Positions 42,901 to 51,523 of a stretch of DNA of 64,000 nucleotides are shown piece by piece (position 1 is the first letter of the stretch; every line of letters begins with the position of its first letter). The DNA is from Sphingobacteriales bacterium (GTDB lineage: Bacteria > Bacteroidota > Bacteroidia > Chitinophagales > CAIOSU01), in contig JAIXOI010000027.1 in the NCBI GenBank assembly GCA_027486795.1, positions 62,001-126,000 of the forward strand, given 5' to 3'. The position numbers and the translations under genes were made by a program. The notes beneath the pieces were generated by a model. The model did no database searches and had not been told where the DNA came from. It saw nothing but the letters and a program-made list of their open reading frames with translations.

Positions 42901-44862
42901 ATGAAATTATCAGGATTTTTAGCCGGGCTGTTACTTTTAATAAGCGTTGTTGCCCAAGCGCAACTGTATAGCGTGAGCCGCGATGCCAACAAAATTGATA
43001 GCAACCTGATTGACCCCGCGCTGAAGCCGTTTTACCATGGGGTGGCCTCTGGCGACCCGCTGCCCACTGCCGTTATCATCTGGACCCGAGTAACGCCTGA
43101 CGATACGCTTAGCCAGCCGGTTACAGTTACTTGGCAGGTAGCTACCGACTTGGCTTTCAACCAGATTATTAAAACCGATAGTGTGGTTACTGATGCCACC
43201 AGAGACTATACCGTAAAGGTGGATGTAACTGATTTGCAGGCCAACACCTACTATTATTACCGCTTTATAGCGGGCGGCGTGGTGTCCATTACCGGCAGAA
43301 CCAAAACCGCCCCTGTGGGCAATGTGGACCGCATTAAGGTGGTGGCCATCAGTTGCTCCGATTACAAGGAGGGGTATTTTCAGGCATACCGTAAAATTGC
43401 CGACCGCAACGACATTAGCTTAGTAGTTCACTTGGGTGATTACATTTATGAGCAGGGTGGCGGCCAACCGGGCAGGGTACACGAGCCCGATGCGGAAATA
43501 TACCGCCTACAGGATTACCGCCAGCGATACTCGCAATACCACTTGGACCCCGACCTGCGCCGCTGCCACCAAATGCACCCTTTTGCTACCATCTGGGACG
43601 ACCACGACATAGTGGTGGATGCGCTTACCGATACTTGCTTTAGGCATAACCAAGCTTTCGGGCCTTATCTAGACCGTAAGTTTGCTGCCGTTACTGCCGC
43701 CCGCGAGTGGCTGCCCATGCGCGACCCAGATACCACCCTGTTTAGCTTTTATAAAAACTGGCGCACCCTGTCTTTTGGCAACCTGCTAGATGTGGTGCTC
43801 ATTGACGTTCGCCTATACGACCGCGACCGCTTTGCCGATAATGCCAACGACCCCATATATAGCGATACCAGCGCCCACATTATGGGCCAGGAGCAATTGA
43901 GCTGGTTTTTAAGCACGCTCTCTAACACTTCAGCACAGTGGAAGGTGGTAGCTAACCAATTGATGCTGGCCCAGTTGCGTGCCATAGACCCAACTCCCGT
44001 AATTTTCGAAAACTGGGATGGCTACCCGTACGAGCGGAACAAGTTTTTTAACCACTTGAGCGACAATAACATTGACAACGTGGTATTTGCCACTGGCGAT
44101 TTTCACGTTTCCCTAGCTTTGGATGTTGCCCGAGACCCCTACAACACTGCCGTGTACACCCCCGCCAATGGCGATGGTTCGCTGTTGGTAGAACTGGTGG
44201 TACCTAGCATATCGGGCGGCAACTACGATGAGGGCAGCATCAGTTTCGGTGGGGTACCCGTAACCTTGCCTGCCGAAACGTTAGAGGGGCTTATCCCTGC
44301 TGTAAACCCTCACATTAAAAAAGCCGAGATTACCAGCCACGGGTATTTGCTACTTGACGTGAACAGCACGCGCACCCAAGGTGAATTTTGGTACGTGGGT
44401 AACATTGACGACCAAAACGATTATACCGAATCGTTTGGCAGTAGCTGGCAAACCCTTGATGGCGGCAACCGCCTATTGCCTGGTGGCCCTGCAGCGCAGC
44501 CCATTATTGGCCTGCCAAACCTGCCAGGCTTTAGCCCTGGCGATACCCTTGGCATTGTTGATACAGCTATGGTTTCCAATATTCGGCCTGTGGTAAGCAG
44601 CACCCAAGCAGTGCTTATGAGCCTATACCCCAACCCAGTGGAAAACTTCAGTTACCTAAACTATGTGCTACCTGCCGCCCAAAAAGTGATCATTGCCGTT
44701 TACAACTCCGAAGGCAAACTAATGGATAAATTGTACCAAGGTATGCAGCCAGTAGGCAACTACGTGCTCACAATTGATGCCACTACTTGGCCAGCAGGCA
44801 CCTACTATTTAAGGTTGGAAGGCAGCACCCATCAAGTAGTAAGAACATTATTGAAGCCATAA
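42901..44862 (+). CDS. phoD: PhoD-type alkaline phosphatase with T9SS sorting domain
   Basis: 653 residues with a signal peptide ending near AQAQ. The PhoD N-terminal domain (about 35-140) begins FYHGVASGDPLPTAVIIWTRV. The metallophosphatase domain carries VVAISCSDYKEGYFQAYRKI, VHLGDYIYE, TIWDDHD and ATGDFHVSLALD, the Fe/Ca-binding Cys, Asp and His positions of PhoD. The last ~75 residues form a T9SS type A domain (YPNPVENFSYLNYVLPAAQ to the end), so the enzyme should be secreted across the outer membrane and anchored or released. It hydrolyses phosphomonoesters and -diesters to release phosphate. The aldo/keto reductase follows on the same strand. Confidence 0.93.
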   Translation: MKLSGFLAGLLLLISVVAQAQLYSVSRDANKIDSNLIDPALKPFYHGVASGDPLPTAVIIWTRVTPDDTLSQPVTVTWQVATDLAFNQIIKTDSVVTDATRDYTVKVDVTDLQANTYYYYRFIAGGVVSITGRTKTAPVGNVDRIKVVAISCSDYKEGYFQAYRKIADRNDISLVVHLGDYIYEQGGGQPGRVHEPDAEIYRLQDYRQRYSQYHLDPDLRRCHQMHPFATIWDDHDIVVDALTDTCFRHNQAFGPYLDRKFAAVTAAREWLPMRDPDTTLFSFYKNWRTLSFGNLLDVVLIDVRLYDRDRFADNANDPIYSDTSAHIMGQEQLSWFLSTLSNTSAQWKVVANQLMLAQLRAIDPTPVIFENWDGYPYERNKFFNHLSDNNIDNVVFATGDFHVSLALDVARDPYNTAVYTPANGDGSLLVELVVPSISGGNYDEGSISFGGVPVTLPAETLEGLIPAVNPHIKKAEITSHGYLLLDVNSTRTQGEFWYVGNIDDQNDYTESFGSSWQTLDGGNRLLPGGPAAQPIIGLPNLPGFSPGDTLGIVDTAMVSNIRPVVSSTQAVLMSLYPNPVENFSYLNYVLPAAQKVIIAVYNSEGKLMDKLYQGMQPVGNYVLTIDATTWPAGTYYLRLEGSTHQVVRTLLKP

Positions 44863-44943
44863 TGGACGCAGCAACTAGTGGCAGTAACTGCAATTGGTTG
44901 GCCAAATAATAAACTTCGTAACTCCAATTTAACCATTATCCAA

Positions 44944-45900
44944 ATGAATAAATCCACAATATTAGGTAATAGCACCCTACAAGTAAACCGCATCGGGCTA
45001 GGCTGCATGGGCATGTCGGAGTTTTATGGTACGTTCAGCGAAACTGAATCCATCAAAACGCTGCACAAAGCAATCGATTTAGGGGTTAACTTTTTCGATA
45101 CCGCCGATATGTATGCCAGCGGAGCCAACGAAAGATTAGTAGGGCAGGCATTTCAAGGTAAATGGGATAAGGTTATCTTGGCTACCAAATTTGGGGTAAT
45201 GAGAGGCCCCAATGGCGAATGGCTTGGATTAAACGGTCAGCCTGAATATATTAAAAAAGCCTGCGACCAGAGTCTTTTAAACTTAGGAACCGATTCCATC
45301 GACCTATACTACATGCACCGCCAAGACCCAAAGGTAGAAATTGAAGTAATAGTGGGTGCCATGGCCGATTTGGTAAAGCAAGGGAAGGTAAAATACCTTG
45401 GCCTTTCGGAAGTGAATGCAGAAACGATACGCAGGGCGTACCAAGTGCATCCCATAACCGCAATCCAATCCGAATATTCATTATGGAGCAGGGAGCCAGA
45501 GCAAGAAGTGTTGGATGTTTGCCAAGAGCTTGGGATAACCTTCGTTTCGTATAGCCCATTGGGCAGGGGGTTCTTAACCGGAGCAATAACCAGCCGTTCA
45601 GATTTTGAGGCGGGCGATTTTAGATTAAATAACCCCCGATTTACGGATGAAGCCCTAAAAGAAAACATCAAGTTTGTGGAGGTAATAGATGAATTGGCAC
45701 AGGCCAAAGGCGCCACCAAAGCACAGATTGCCTTGTCGTGGATATTGACAAAAAATGAAAATATTACTGCTATACCGGGCACCCGAAAAATCCACCGCCT
45801 CGAAGAAAATTTAGGAGCATATAATGTGATACTCACCGAAGCCGATTTGGAACTGCTGGAAATATCTATTCCAAAAGTAACGATTGGCAATCGCTATTAG
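44944..45900 (+). CDS. Aldo/keto reductase
   Basis: 318 residues from the ATG at 44944 (MNKSTILGNSTLQVNRIG); a GTG at 44878 would add a tail without homology. The (beta/alpha)8 AKR family signatures are LGCMGMSEFYG, the catalytic DTADMYASGANERLVGQA with Asp and Tyr, ILATKFG with Lys, and DLYYMHRQDP with His. The C-terminal AIPGTRKIHRLEENLGA binds the NADPH adenine. The enzyme reduces aldehydes or ketones with NADPH; the physiological substrate is unknown. It lies about 80 bp after PhoD and may share its transcript. Confidence 0.94.
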   Translation: MNKSTILGNSTLQVNRIGLGCMGMSEFYGTFSETESIKTLHKAIDLGVNFFDTADMYASGANERLVGQAFQGKWDKVILATKFGVMRGPNGEWLGLNGQPEYIKKACDQSLLNLGTDSIDLYYMHRQDPKVEIEVIVGAMADLVKQGKVKYLGLSEVNAETIRRAYQVHPITAIQSEYSLWSREPEQEVLDVCQELGITFVSYSPLGRGFLTGAITSRSDFEAGDFRLNNPRFTDEALKENIKFVEVIDELAQAKGATKAQIALSWILTKNENITAIPGTRKIHRLEENLGAYNVILTEADLELLEISIPKVTIGNRY

Positions 45901-46320
45901 CAGAGGGAAAGGATTAGGAATTAGACTGTAGCATTTTAGGGAGATTGGTTTGTTACACAGAGCTATTCGAAAGAATTCAGGACTACTGTTTCGACGGAAA
46001 TGATGGATTGCATTGCACTACAAAGCATCCCTCGCCTTGTTTGAAACGAGATGGACAGACTCAAGGTGAAACGCTAAGTTTGTTTTAGCTATTGCAACGG
46101 CTGGATGCCCAAAAGGGGTTTTGTCGTGTGCAAAATATTATTTTTCAAATATTTAAATATAAAATAAAATAGTATACGTATTTTCGGGCTCTGAGCCAAT
46201 ATTAACCGGGCGATGTTGCTGTTGAGCAGGGTGCGGCGGTAATTTGCCCCTAATGCTGTAGTTGCCCCAAAACACCGAAAACCGCACCAGCATTACATAA
46301 AAGTACACGACAAAACTTTT
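45901..46320. other. Long intergenic region with a possible degenerate R repeat
   Basis: No gene is recognised in this convergent gap. 45950-46060 contains AGAGCTATTCGAA followed later by GATTGCATTGCACT, which recalls the R family (GAGCTTGTCGAAGG...GATTGCATGGCACTCC) but is too diverged to be certain. 46135-46175 is an AT-rich stretch of no clear type. Confidence 0.35.
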
Positions 46321-46360
46321 TTGGTCGATGGTCGATGGTCGATGGTCGATGGTCGATGGA
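46321..46360. repeat. Perfect heptamer array (ATGGTCG)5
   Basis: About five perfect tandem copies of ATGGTCG follow the AT-rich stretch. It is immediately followed by a second array at 46369 built from a different heptamer. Confidence 0.92.
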
Positions 46361-46368
46361 ATCTTCAT

Positions 46369-46414
46369 TTACATTGTACATTGTACTTCGTACATCGTAC
46401 ATTCAAATCGTACC
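46369..46414. repeat. Heptamer array ACATTGT
   Basis: ACATTGT ACATTGT ACTTCGT ACATCGT ACATTCA run at a 7-bp period up to the stop codon of the ligase gene (46414). Confidence 0.82.
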
Positions 46415-47667
46415 TACTCAGATAAGTGCCCCTTTCCTCTGTCAAGGGCGGGTTTGTAGGCAAAATAAAGGAAAAACAAAGTGGTGAGGTAAAAGGCCGT
46501 ACCCACTTGGTTCTCGAGCGGATACTCGGGTATAAGCGAGGTAATAGCAATGAGATTGAAGCAAATGAACAGGATGTTTCGCCAGCGCCACGCCAGCCAC
46601 AGCGGGTAAAACACGGCCCAAACAAATACCCCAAGCCCCAAAAAGCCCAAGCCCACAAACACATATAGGAACTGATTGTGCGGGTCGAGGCCGTTTTCTT
46701 GGGCAAGCTCGGGGTAGTGCGCTTGGTAGTAAGCGCCCATGGTACTCTGTATATCGCCATAGCCAACACCCAGCCACTTTTCGGCCTTACCGGCCTGCCA
46801 CGACACCACTATGGAGCGCAACCTGCGGGCATCGCTATAAGCAGCGGTATCGCCCTCTTTAAAGCGCTCTAGGTCGTATACCATATAGTTCACCTTATTG
46901 GTAAAGGTAGGCACGGTATAATAGGCCACCAAAGGCACCAAGGGCAACAAAAGCAACAACGAGCCCAGTAATACAAACTTGCGGGTGCGCCATATTTCGT
47001 ACACGATAATAGCTGCCAAACACAGGTACAGCGCCAGCAAGCCACTTCTAATGGCCCATACATGTATAAAGGCCACCAAAAACAAAGTGCCAGCCAACAG
47101 CAGCCATTTCTCCCAATGGTACTTTACCACAAACCCGCTACGAAACAACTGGCAGCCGCACACGGCTGCAAATACCGCCATTAAGCTAAACCGTATGTGG
47201 TTGAATGGCGTTGGCATGGTTTTGCCACGGGTTATAGCCTCGGTTATGGCTTCCCTATCGGCCAAGTACATGCCCACCGATATTATTGACCCCGCAACCA
47301 TTAATGCCCAGATAAAATAGAGCGTGAGGTTTACGTGCCGCTCGGTGGGCTTGGGCAATACAAAAAACGCCAACGGCAGCAGCAAGAATGGCAGCTTAAT
47401 GCGCAAGCGCTCCAGCCAAGTAGTCAGGTCGTGGCTATACAGTCCGCTGGCCAACACCAATATAAAAAACAGTACAAAAATACCTGCCGAAGGTTCCAAA
47501 GCCAAGTAGGGTATGCGGCGCAGCGCGTTGGGCGCAGCAAGGGCCGTAAGAAACAAACCACCCATGGCCACGCTCATAACCAGTGGGGTAACCTTTACCA
47601 AGGCAATACCCAAGAATATAAGGGCCACCCAAAAGCCGGGCGAAATGTGTAGCAGGCGTTTTTTCAT
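46414..47667 (-). CDS. O-antigen ligase/polymerase family membrane protein
   Basis: 417 residues with about ten to twelve transmembrane helices. The Wzy/WaaL (O-antigen ligase) family pattern is a hydrophobic core with a large loop and the motif DPHNQFLYVFVGLGFLGLGVF, where the HNxxL is characteristic. A periplasmic loop (about 255-325) contains DLERFKEGDTAAYSDARRLR and the WLGVGYGDIQSTMGAYY segment. It would join or polymerise lipid-linked glycan repeat units at the periplasmic face. No other glycan genes surround it, so its partners are elsewhere. Confidence 0.88.
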   Translation of the reverse strand: MKKRLLHISPGFWVALIFLGIALVKVTPLVMSVAMGGLFLTALAAPNALRRIPYLALEPSAGIFVLFFILVLASGLYSHDLTTWLERLRIKLPFLLLPLAFFVLPKPTERHVNLTLYFIWALMVAGSIISVGMYLADREAITEAITRGKTMPTPFNHIRFSLMAVFAAVCGCQLFRSGFVVKYHWEKWLLLAGTLFLVAFIHVWAIRSGLLALYLCLAAIIVYEIWRTRKFVLLGSLLLLLPLVPLVAYYTVPTFTNKVNYMVYDLERFKEGDTAAYSDARRLRSIVVSWQAGKAEKWLGVGYGDIQSTMGAYYQAHYPELAQENGLDPHNQFLYVFVGLGFLGLGVFVWAVFYPLWLAWRWRNILFICFNLIAITSLIPEYPLENQVGTAFYLTTLFFLYFAYKPALDRGKGHLSE

Positions 47668-47821
47668 GAGTGCAGCAAAACTACGCTTAAACGTGGTATC
47701 GCAAAAACGAGTATGTATTGGGCCACATTAATTTGCCTTTGGCACAAAATTAGCAGCCGTTGTAAAAAAGAAACGCCGAATTGATGTTTGGCTATCTATT
47801 ACAAACTTAAAATTTCTAAAT

Positions 47822-48409
47822 TTGAGCGTGGCTACAGAAAAAGACGATAAACTAAGGAAAGACCAACTTTTTGAAAAAGAGTTTTTTCCCCACATGGATG
47901 CGCTGTACAACTTCGCGTTTCACCTTACCTATGACGAGGACGACGCCAACGACCTAGTGCAGGAAACCTATATGAAGGCCTATCGTTTTGCCAATTCGTA
48001 TGTGGAAGGAACTAATGCAAAAGCATGGTTGTTCAAAATCTTGAAGAACGCGTTTATAAACGAGTATCGGAAAAAATCGAAACAACCTAATAAGGTTGAC
48101 TATGAGGAGATAGTGAGCTACCACGACCAAGAAGATGTGCAGTTGGTAGGCACACTTGATTTGAGAGAGGAGATCTTCCAGGATATGTTGGGAGATGAAG
48201 TGACCAAAGCCATTAATACATTGCCTGTTGATTTCCGTACGGTAATCTTGTTGTGCGATATTGAAGGCTTTACGTACGAAGAAATTGCAAAGATAATTGA
48301 TATACCTATCGGCACGGTGCGGTCTCGGCTGCACAGGGCTCGGCAAATGCTGAAGGAATTATTGGAAGATTACGCAAAAACTTTAGGTTACAAAGAAAAC
48401 AAAGAGTAA
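47822..48409 (+). CDS. ECF/sigma-70 family RNA polymerase sigma factor
   Basis: 195 residues. The start is uncertain: TTG at 47822 or GTG at 47828 both fit, and no ATG lies near the conserved N-terminus (TEKDDKLRKDQLFEKEFF). Region 2 contains DALYNFAFHLTYDEDDANDLVQETYMKAY with the core-binding and -10-melting helices. Region 4 contains LPVDFRTVILLCDIEGFTYEEIAKIIDIP and the helix-turn-helix IGTVRSRLHRARQMLKE. It overlaps the next gene, an anti-sigma factor, by 1 bp (TAATG), so the two are co-translated. Its regulon is unknown. Confidence 0.93.
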   Translation: MSVATEKDDKLRKDQLFEKEFFPHMDALYNFAFHLTYDEDDANDLVQETYMKAYRFANSYVEGTNAKAWLFKILKNAFINEYRKKSKQPNKVDYEEIVSYHDQEDVQLVGTLDLREEIFQDMLGDEVTKAINTLPVDFRTVILLCDIEGFTYEEIAKIIDIPIGTVRSRLHRARQMLKELLEDYAKTLGYKENKE

Positions 48410-48648
48410 TGGGTCACGATTGTTCAAAAGTACTCTCCAAGGTTTTCCTTGCGTTGGATGGAGAAATGACTGAGGAAGAGGAAAAGTCATTTTTAAAACA
48501 ACTACAAGAATGTTCTTGCTGCTTGGGTCAGTTCGAAATTGAAAAGGAATTTAAGAGCTTCCTGCAGCAAAAGGTAGAGAAAAAATGCGTGAAAGCGGAA
48601 ACGGTCAGTGCCATCAAAACCAAGATCAGCACACAAGCGTTTGCCTGA
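48409..48648 (+). CDS. Zinc-finger anti-sigma factor (RsrA/ZAS-like)
   Basis: 79 residues. MGHDCSKVLSKVFLALDGEM matches the N-terminus of RsrA-type anti-sigma factors. CSCCLGQFEIEKEFKSFL carries the Cys-x-x-Cys-like pair (ECSCCLGQ) that, with an upstream His or Cys, would bind zinc. There is no transmembrane segment, so it is a cytoplasmic, possibly redox-sensing, partner of the sigma factor whose gene it overlaps by 1 bp. Disulfide formation that frees the sigma factor is the mechanism known for ZAS proteins; here it is an inference. Confidence 0.85.
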   Translation: MGHDCSKVLSKVFLALDGEMTEEEEKSFLKQLQECSCCLGQFEIEKEFKSFLQQKVEKKCVKAETVSAIKTKISTQAFA

Positions 48649-48784
48649 TTTCGGCAACTGTTCCGTCTGATTATAGCCGCTGGTTACGAAACATGCCACC
48701 ACTCCTTGCATTTCGCCCATTTTAATTTGGATGTATTTGCTTTGCCACTTGCCCACCTGCCCAGCACGTTGTAATTTTAGCCCC

Positions 48785-49966
48785 GTGCAAACATTTACCA
48801 CAACCCTATTTTTACTCATTAGCATACTTAGCTTCCCATTTGTGGTTAATGCACAATTGGGTTCAGATAGTGTTATAGTAACCGATTCGGTTGTAAGCAT
48901 TATTGAGCCAGCAAACGACAGTGTAAATCAATACGATTTTACCCCACCTGCTTCGTTACCGCTGGCATCAGAGCCAAATAGTTTGCCGTTGGTATCAGAT
49001 TCTGTGCCACCAAGCCAAAATGAGATAACTCTGCTATATGTAATACCCAACCACAATTGGTGGAACAATACGTTTGTTAGCCTTTTCCAAAACCCCGCCA
49101 TGACGGCCTTTAACGAGCAGCACAACTTTTTGCTGCAGTGGGAAGCCCCGTTTTATGTATCGCAGTTTGGCGGCGGCACAGGTATGTTTGCCTACGATTT
49201 TAACGTCCCCATGTTACGCGAGAAACACCCCGGCAAATTCAATTGGGGTACTGGTATATACTACCGCGCCATGAACTATGGCGATAGGTTTAAGCGCACC
49301 CAATTTGGCATTACCCATTCGTTTAGTGCCAACCTTAAAAAAGGCGGTCAGCTGCGATTGGGCTTTGAGTTTTTTAACTTTTATATACATCCGCTCACCG
49401 AAGTACAAGTAGATGGACAAATAGCCCCCAACCAAGGCAGCGGCACCCGAGTAAGAAAAGGCGAGTTGGATGGTGGCGTTTTGGGTTATGGTATGCTCAA
49501 TTTTGGCATTTGGTACCAAAAATGGAACTTCTTTGTGGGTGCGGCGGCCAACAACATCAATACCCTAGAAGGTTGGCACTTTGGCGGCGACGAAAAAGAA
49601 CGGGCCATGCCCATGGAACTATATGTGCATGGCGGCTACCATTTTGAGCTTGGCCCAATAGTGCTTACCCCCATGCTAGAGTATTACAGCAAAAACATTA
49701 CAGTGCAAGCCTTTAGGCCGCGCATCAATGTGCAATCGTTTAGGGGTAAATTGCTTACCGGGGTGAGCTATGGCAGCAAAACGGTAACCGCCAACGTGGG
49801 CTATAGGATAAAGTTTATGACCTTTAATTTAGAGGGCGGTATTTCTACGCACACCTTTGGACCACTAAAAGGTGGTTGGGTAGCATCGGGCAACGTTATT
49901 TTCCATTTTAAAGGGAAAAAGAACCAGCCCAATAGTGGTATTATTATAATTGAAAACAAGCCATGA
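48785..49966 (+). CDS. PorP/SprF family type IX secretion system membrane protein
   Basis: 393 residues from a GTG at 48785. That start gives the signal peptide beginning QTFTTTLFLLISILSFPF with cleavage near VNAQ; the upstream codons to 48731 lie outside it. The mature part is an outer-membrane beta barrel. PorP/SprF hallmarks include an early NPAMTAFNEQHNFLLQWEAP, then TGIYYRAMNYGDRFKRTQFG and a C-terminal TANVGYRIKFMTFNLEGG. PorP/SprF proteins serve in secretion or anchoring of T9SS substrates, often adjacent to the substrate they handle. Here the next gene overlaps by 4 bp (ATGA) and encodes a lipoprotein with a gliding-motility-like C-terminus. Confidence 0.88.
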   Translation: MQTFTTTLFLLISILSFPFVVNAQLGSDSVIVTDSVVSIIEPANDSVNQYDFTPPASLPLASEPNSLPLVSDSVPPSQNEITLLYVIPNHNWWNNTFVSLFQNPAMTAFNEQHNFLLQWEAPFYVSQFGGGTGMFAYDFNVPMLREKHPGKFNWGTGIYYRAMNYGDRFKRTQFGITHSFSANLKKGGQLRLGFEFFNFYIHPLTEVQVDGQIAPNQGSGTRVRKGELDGGVLGYGMLNFGIWYQKWNFFVGAAANNINTLEGWHFGGDEKERAMPMELYVHGGYHFELGPIVLTPMLEYYSKNITVQAFRPRINVQSFRGKLLTGVSYGSKTVTANVGYRIKFMTFNLEGGISTHTFGPLKGGWVASGNVIFHFKGKKNQPNSGIIIIENKP

Positions 49967-50601
49967 GCGCCACAAAAGCCACCATTACGCTATTGCTGCT
50001 GGCCTTGCTGGCACAAGTAGCTTGCGAGAAAAAGCCGTTGGAGGAAACCATACCACTTCCCGCATCGTTGTGGGTGAGCGAAGTTGATGAGGGCGACACG
50101 CTAGTGGCGTTGGCCGGTTGCTTGGAAACAGTTCAAGTGGAGATTAGGGGCGTGAGCAGCGAGGCTACTTTTGCCTGGACACCCGGCAACTCTCGCTCCA
50201 ATAGAATTGAAATAGACCGCAATGGGCCACGTGAGCAACTATACGAGTACCAAGTAACCATTACCGATACCGATGCCACCTACCAACGCTTGGTTCAAGT
50301 ATTGTTTTACGACACCGACTCGTTTTCGCAAATACCGTTTATATACGAAACCATTATACCGCGCGGCGGGGGTGCATTCTTAATTGATAAGCCCAAATGT
50401 GCCTTTTGGGTGCGAATGGCGCTATACGATGCGGACAGTGGCGATGAAGTATACCGCTACAATGGCTCGGGCCGACCGCTTTGGGATGGCCGATATAAGG
50501 GCAATGCTGCGCCAGTGGGTTACTACTATTATACCCTTGAGCTAGTGTTTTATGATGGTAGCCAAAGCCAATATGATGGCGTGGTAGAGCTGCTCCGCTG
50601 A
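49963..50601 (+). CDS. Lipoprotein with a gliding-motility-associated C-terminal-like domain
   Basis: 212 residues. A lipobox LAQVACEKKP ends the N-terminal signal. A PKD-like beta-sandwich (about 45-115) contains GVSSEATFAWTPGNSRSN. The C-terminal ~90 residues (MALYDADSGDEVYRYNGSGR, LWDGRYKGNAAPVGYYYYTL, ending in VVELLR) resemble the type B T9SS C-terminal domain (gliding-motility family), with the typical WDG...GYY...G pattern. The ATG overlaps the PorP/SprF stop by 4 bp, so the two are co-translated and likely functionally paired. The combination of a lipobox and a type B-like CTD is unusual. Confidence 0.72.
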   Translation: MSATKATITLLLLALLAQVACEKKPLEETIPLPASLWVSEVDEGDTLVALAGCLETVQVEIRGVSSEATFAWTPGNSRSNRIEIDRNGPREQLYEYQVTITDTDATYQRLVQVLFYDTDSFSQIPFIYETIIPRGGGAFLIDKPKCAFWVRMALYDADSGDEVYRYNGSGRPLWDGRYKGNAAPVGYYYYTLELVFYDGSQSQYDGVVELLR

Positions 50602-50604
50602 ATG

Positions 50605-51444
50605 TTATGCAGCAAATTCTTTATGCTCCGAGAGGTAGTAACGATAGATAAAATATAACGATACAGCATTGAGTATGTGCCATGCACCGTGACCCTGCAC
50701 CCAAGTATTGGGGTTGCACCATGGGTTGCCGGTTAACGATAAATTCCAAATAATAAAGGCCAGAATAAATGCCCCGATAAAGGCAAAGGCCATGAAGGCG
50801 CTGGCTCCCGTTTTCTTTATCAGCACAAAGTACAACTCAATAGCCGAGGCCAAAACGATGTAGCTAGCAAATATGAGCAAAATAGACTCAATGCCGAATA
50901 GGTGAGTTATAGGGCCAAAATGCACCGCTATGCAAATGGCCAAAACCACACTAAAGCAAATAGAAAACTGACGGGGCGCCCAGCCCAGCAAACGCTTAAG
51001 CGCATAACTAAGCATAAACGAGGCTATCAAATACATGCTTAGCACATCAAAAAAACCGCCAATATGCGCCGTGCTGGCATGCATGGCCATTGAGCCAGGC
51101 CCTAACAGCACCACCAAGCAAGCGAAAAACGTAGGGTAAAACAGCGTGCGCGAAAATGGATTGCTATTGGCGCCATATTGCCCTTTGCGCTGCTGCCAGC
51201 CTATAAATAGCCCAACAAAAATAAATGCCAGGTTGCTCCAAGTGTTGGCCGGCTGCTTAACAAGCCCAGGGCCAAAAGCCTCGCAAAACACATCTGAATT
51301 GGCACCCGCTGGCCCAAACCAATTGCCCAGCAAAGCCATAAACAACAGCCCCATTGAAGCAATTGCTACTGCCACTGGTAGCATGAGTATGATAGACCTA
51401 TTGTTGGCTTTGTTGTGCAACGCAATCAAATTGATAAATGTCAT
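50605..51444 (-). CDS. Alkaline ceramidase (CREST family) membrane protein
   Basis: 279 residues with about seven transmembrane helices. Ceramidase hallmarks are QPANTWSNLAFIFVGL, then GPGSMAMHASTAHIGGFFDVLSMYLI with the zinc-liganding His and Asp, and NPNTWVQGHGAWHILNAVSLYFIYRYY with the remaining His residues (HGAWH). This family would hydrolyse an amide-linked lipid such as a ceramide. Sphingolipids occur in Bacteroidota, so a lipid-remodelling role is plausible but unproven. It converges with the lipoprotein gene 3 bp away. Confidence 0.85.
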   Translation of the reverse strand: MTFINLIALHNKANNRSIILMLPVAVAIASMGLLFMALLGNWFGPAGANSDVFCEAFGPGLVKQPANTWSNLAFIFVGLFIGWQQRKGQYGANSNPFSRTLFYPTFFACLVVLLGPGSMAMHASTAHIGGFFDVLSMYLIASFMLSYALKRLLGWAPRQFSICFSVVLAICIAVHFGPITHLFGIESILLIFASYIVLASAIELYFVLIKKTGASAFMAFAFIGAFILAFIIWNLSLTGNPWCNPNTWVQGHGAWHILNAVSLYFIYRYYLSEHKEFAA

Positions 51445-51523
51445 GAACAGTCAGCAACAAAATAGTAACAAGTTTCCAGATAGTGCTTTGCAAGTTGTGC
51501 TATCTTTGTTTCAAAATAACCAC

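Noticed and set aside
47817-47824. TAAATTTG as the -7 promoter box of the sigma-factor gene
   Set aside because: It overlaps the possible TTG start codon at 47822 and precedes the conserved N-terminus by too little, so it is probably coincidental unless translation starts later.
51146-51523. Long N-terminal extension of the DUF3817 protein
   Set aside because: These codons are antisense to the ceramidase gene and contain no DUF3817 homology. The ATG at 51524 starts the family match exactly.
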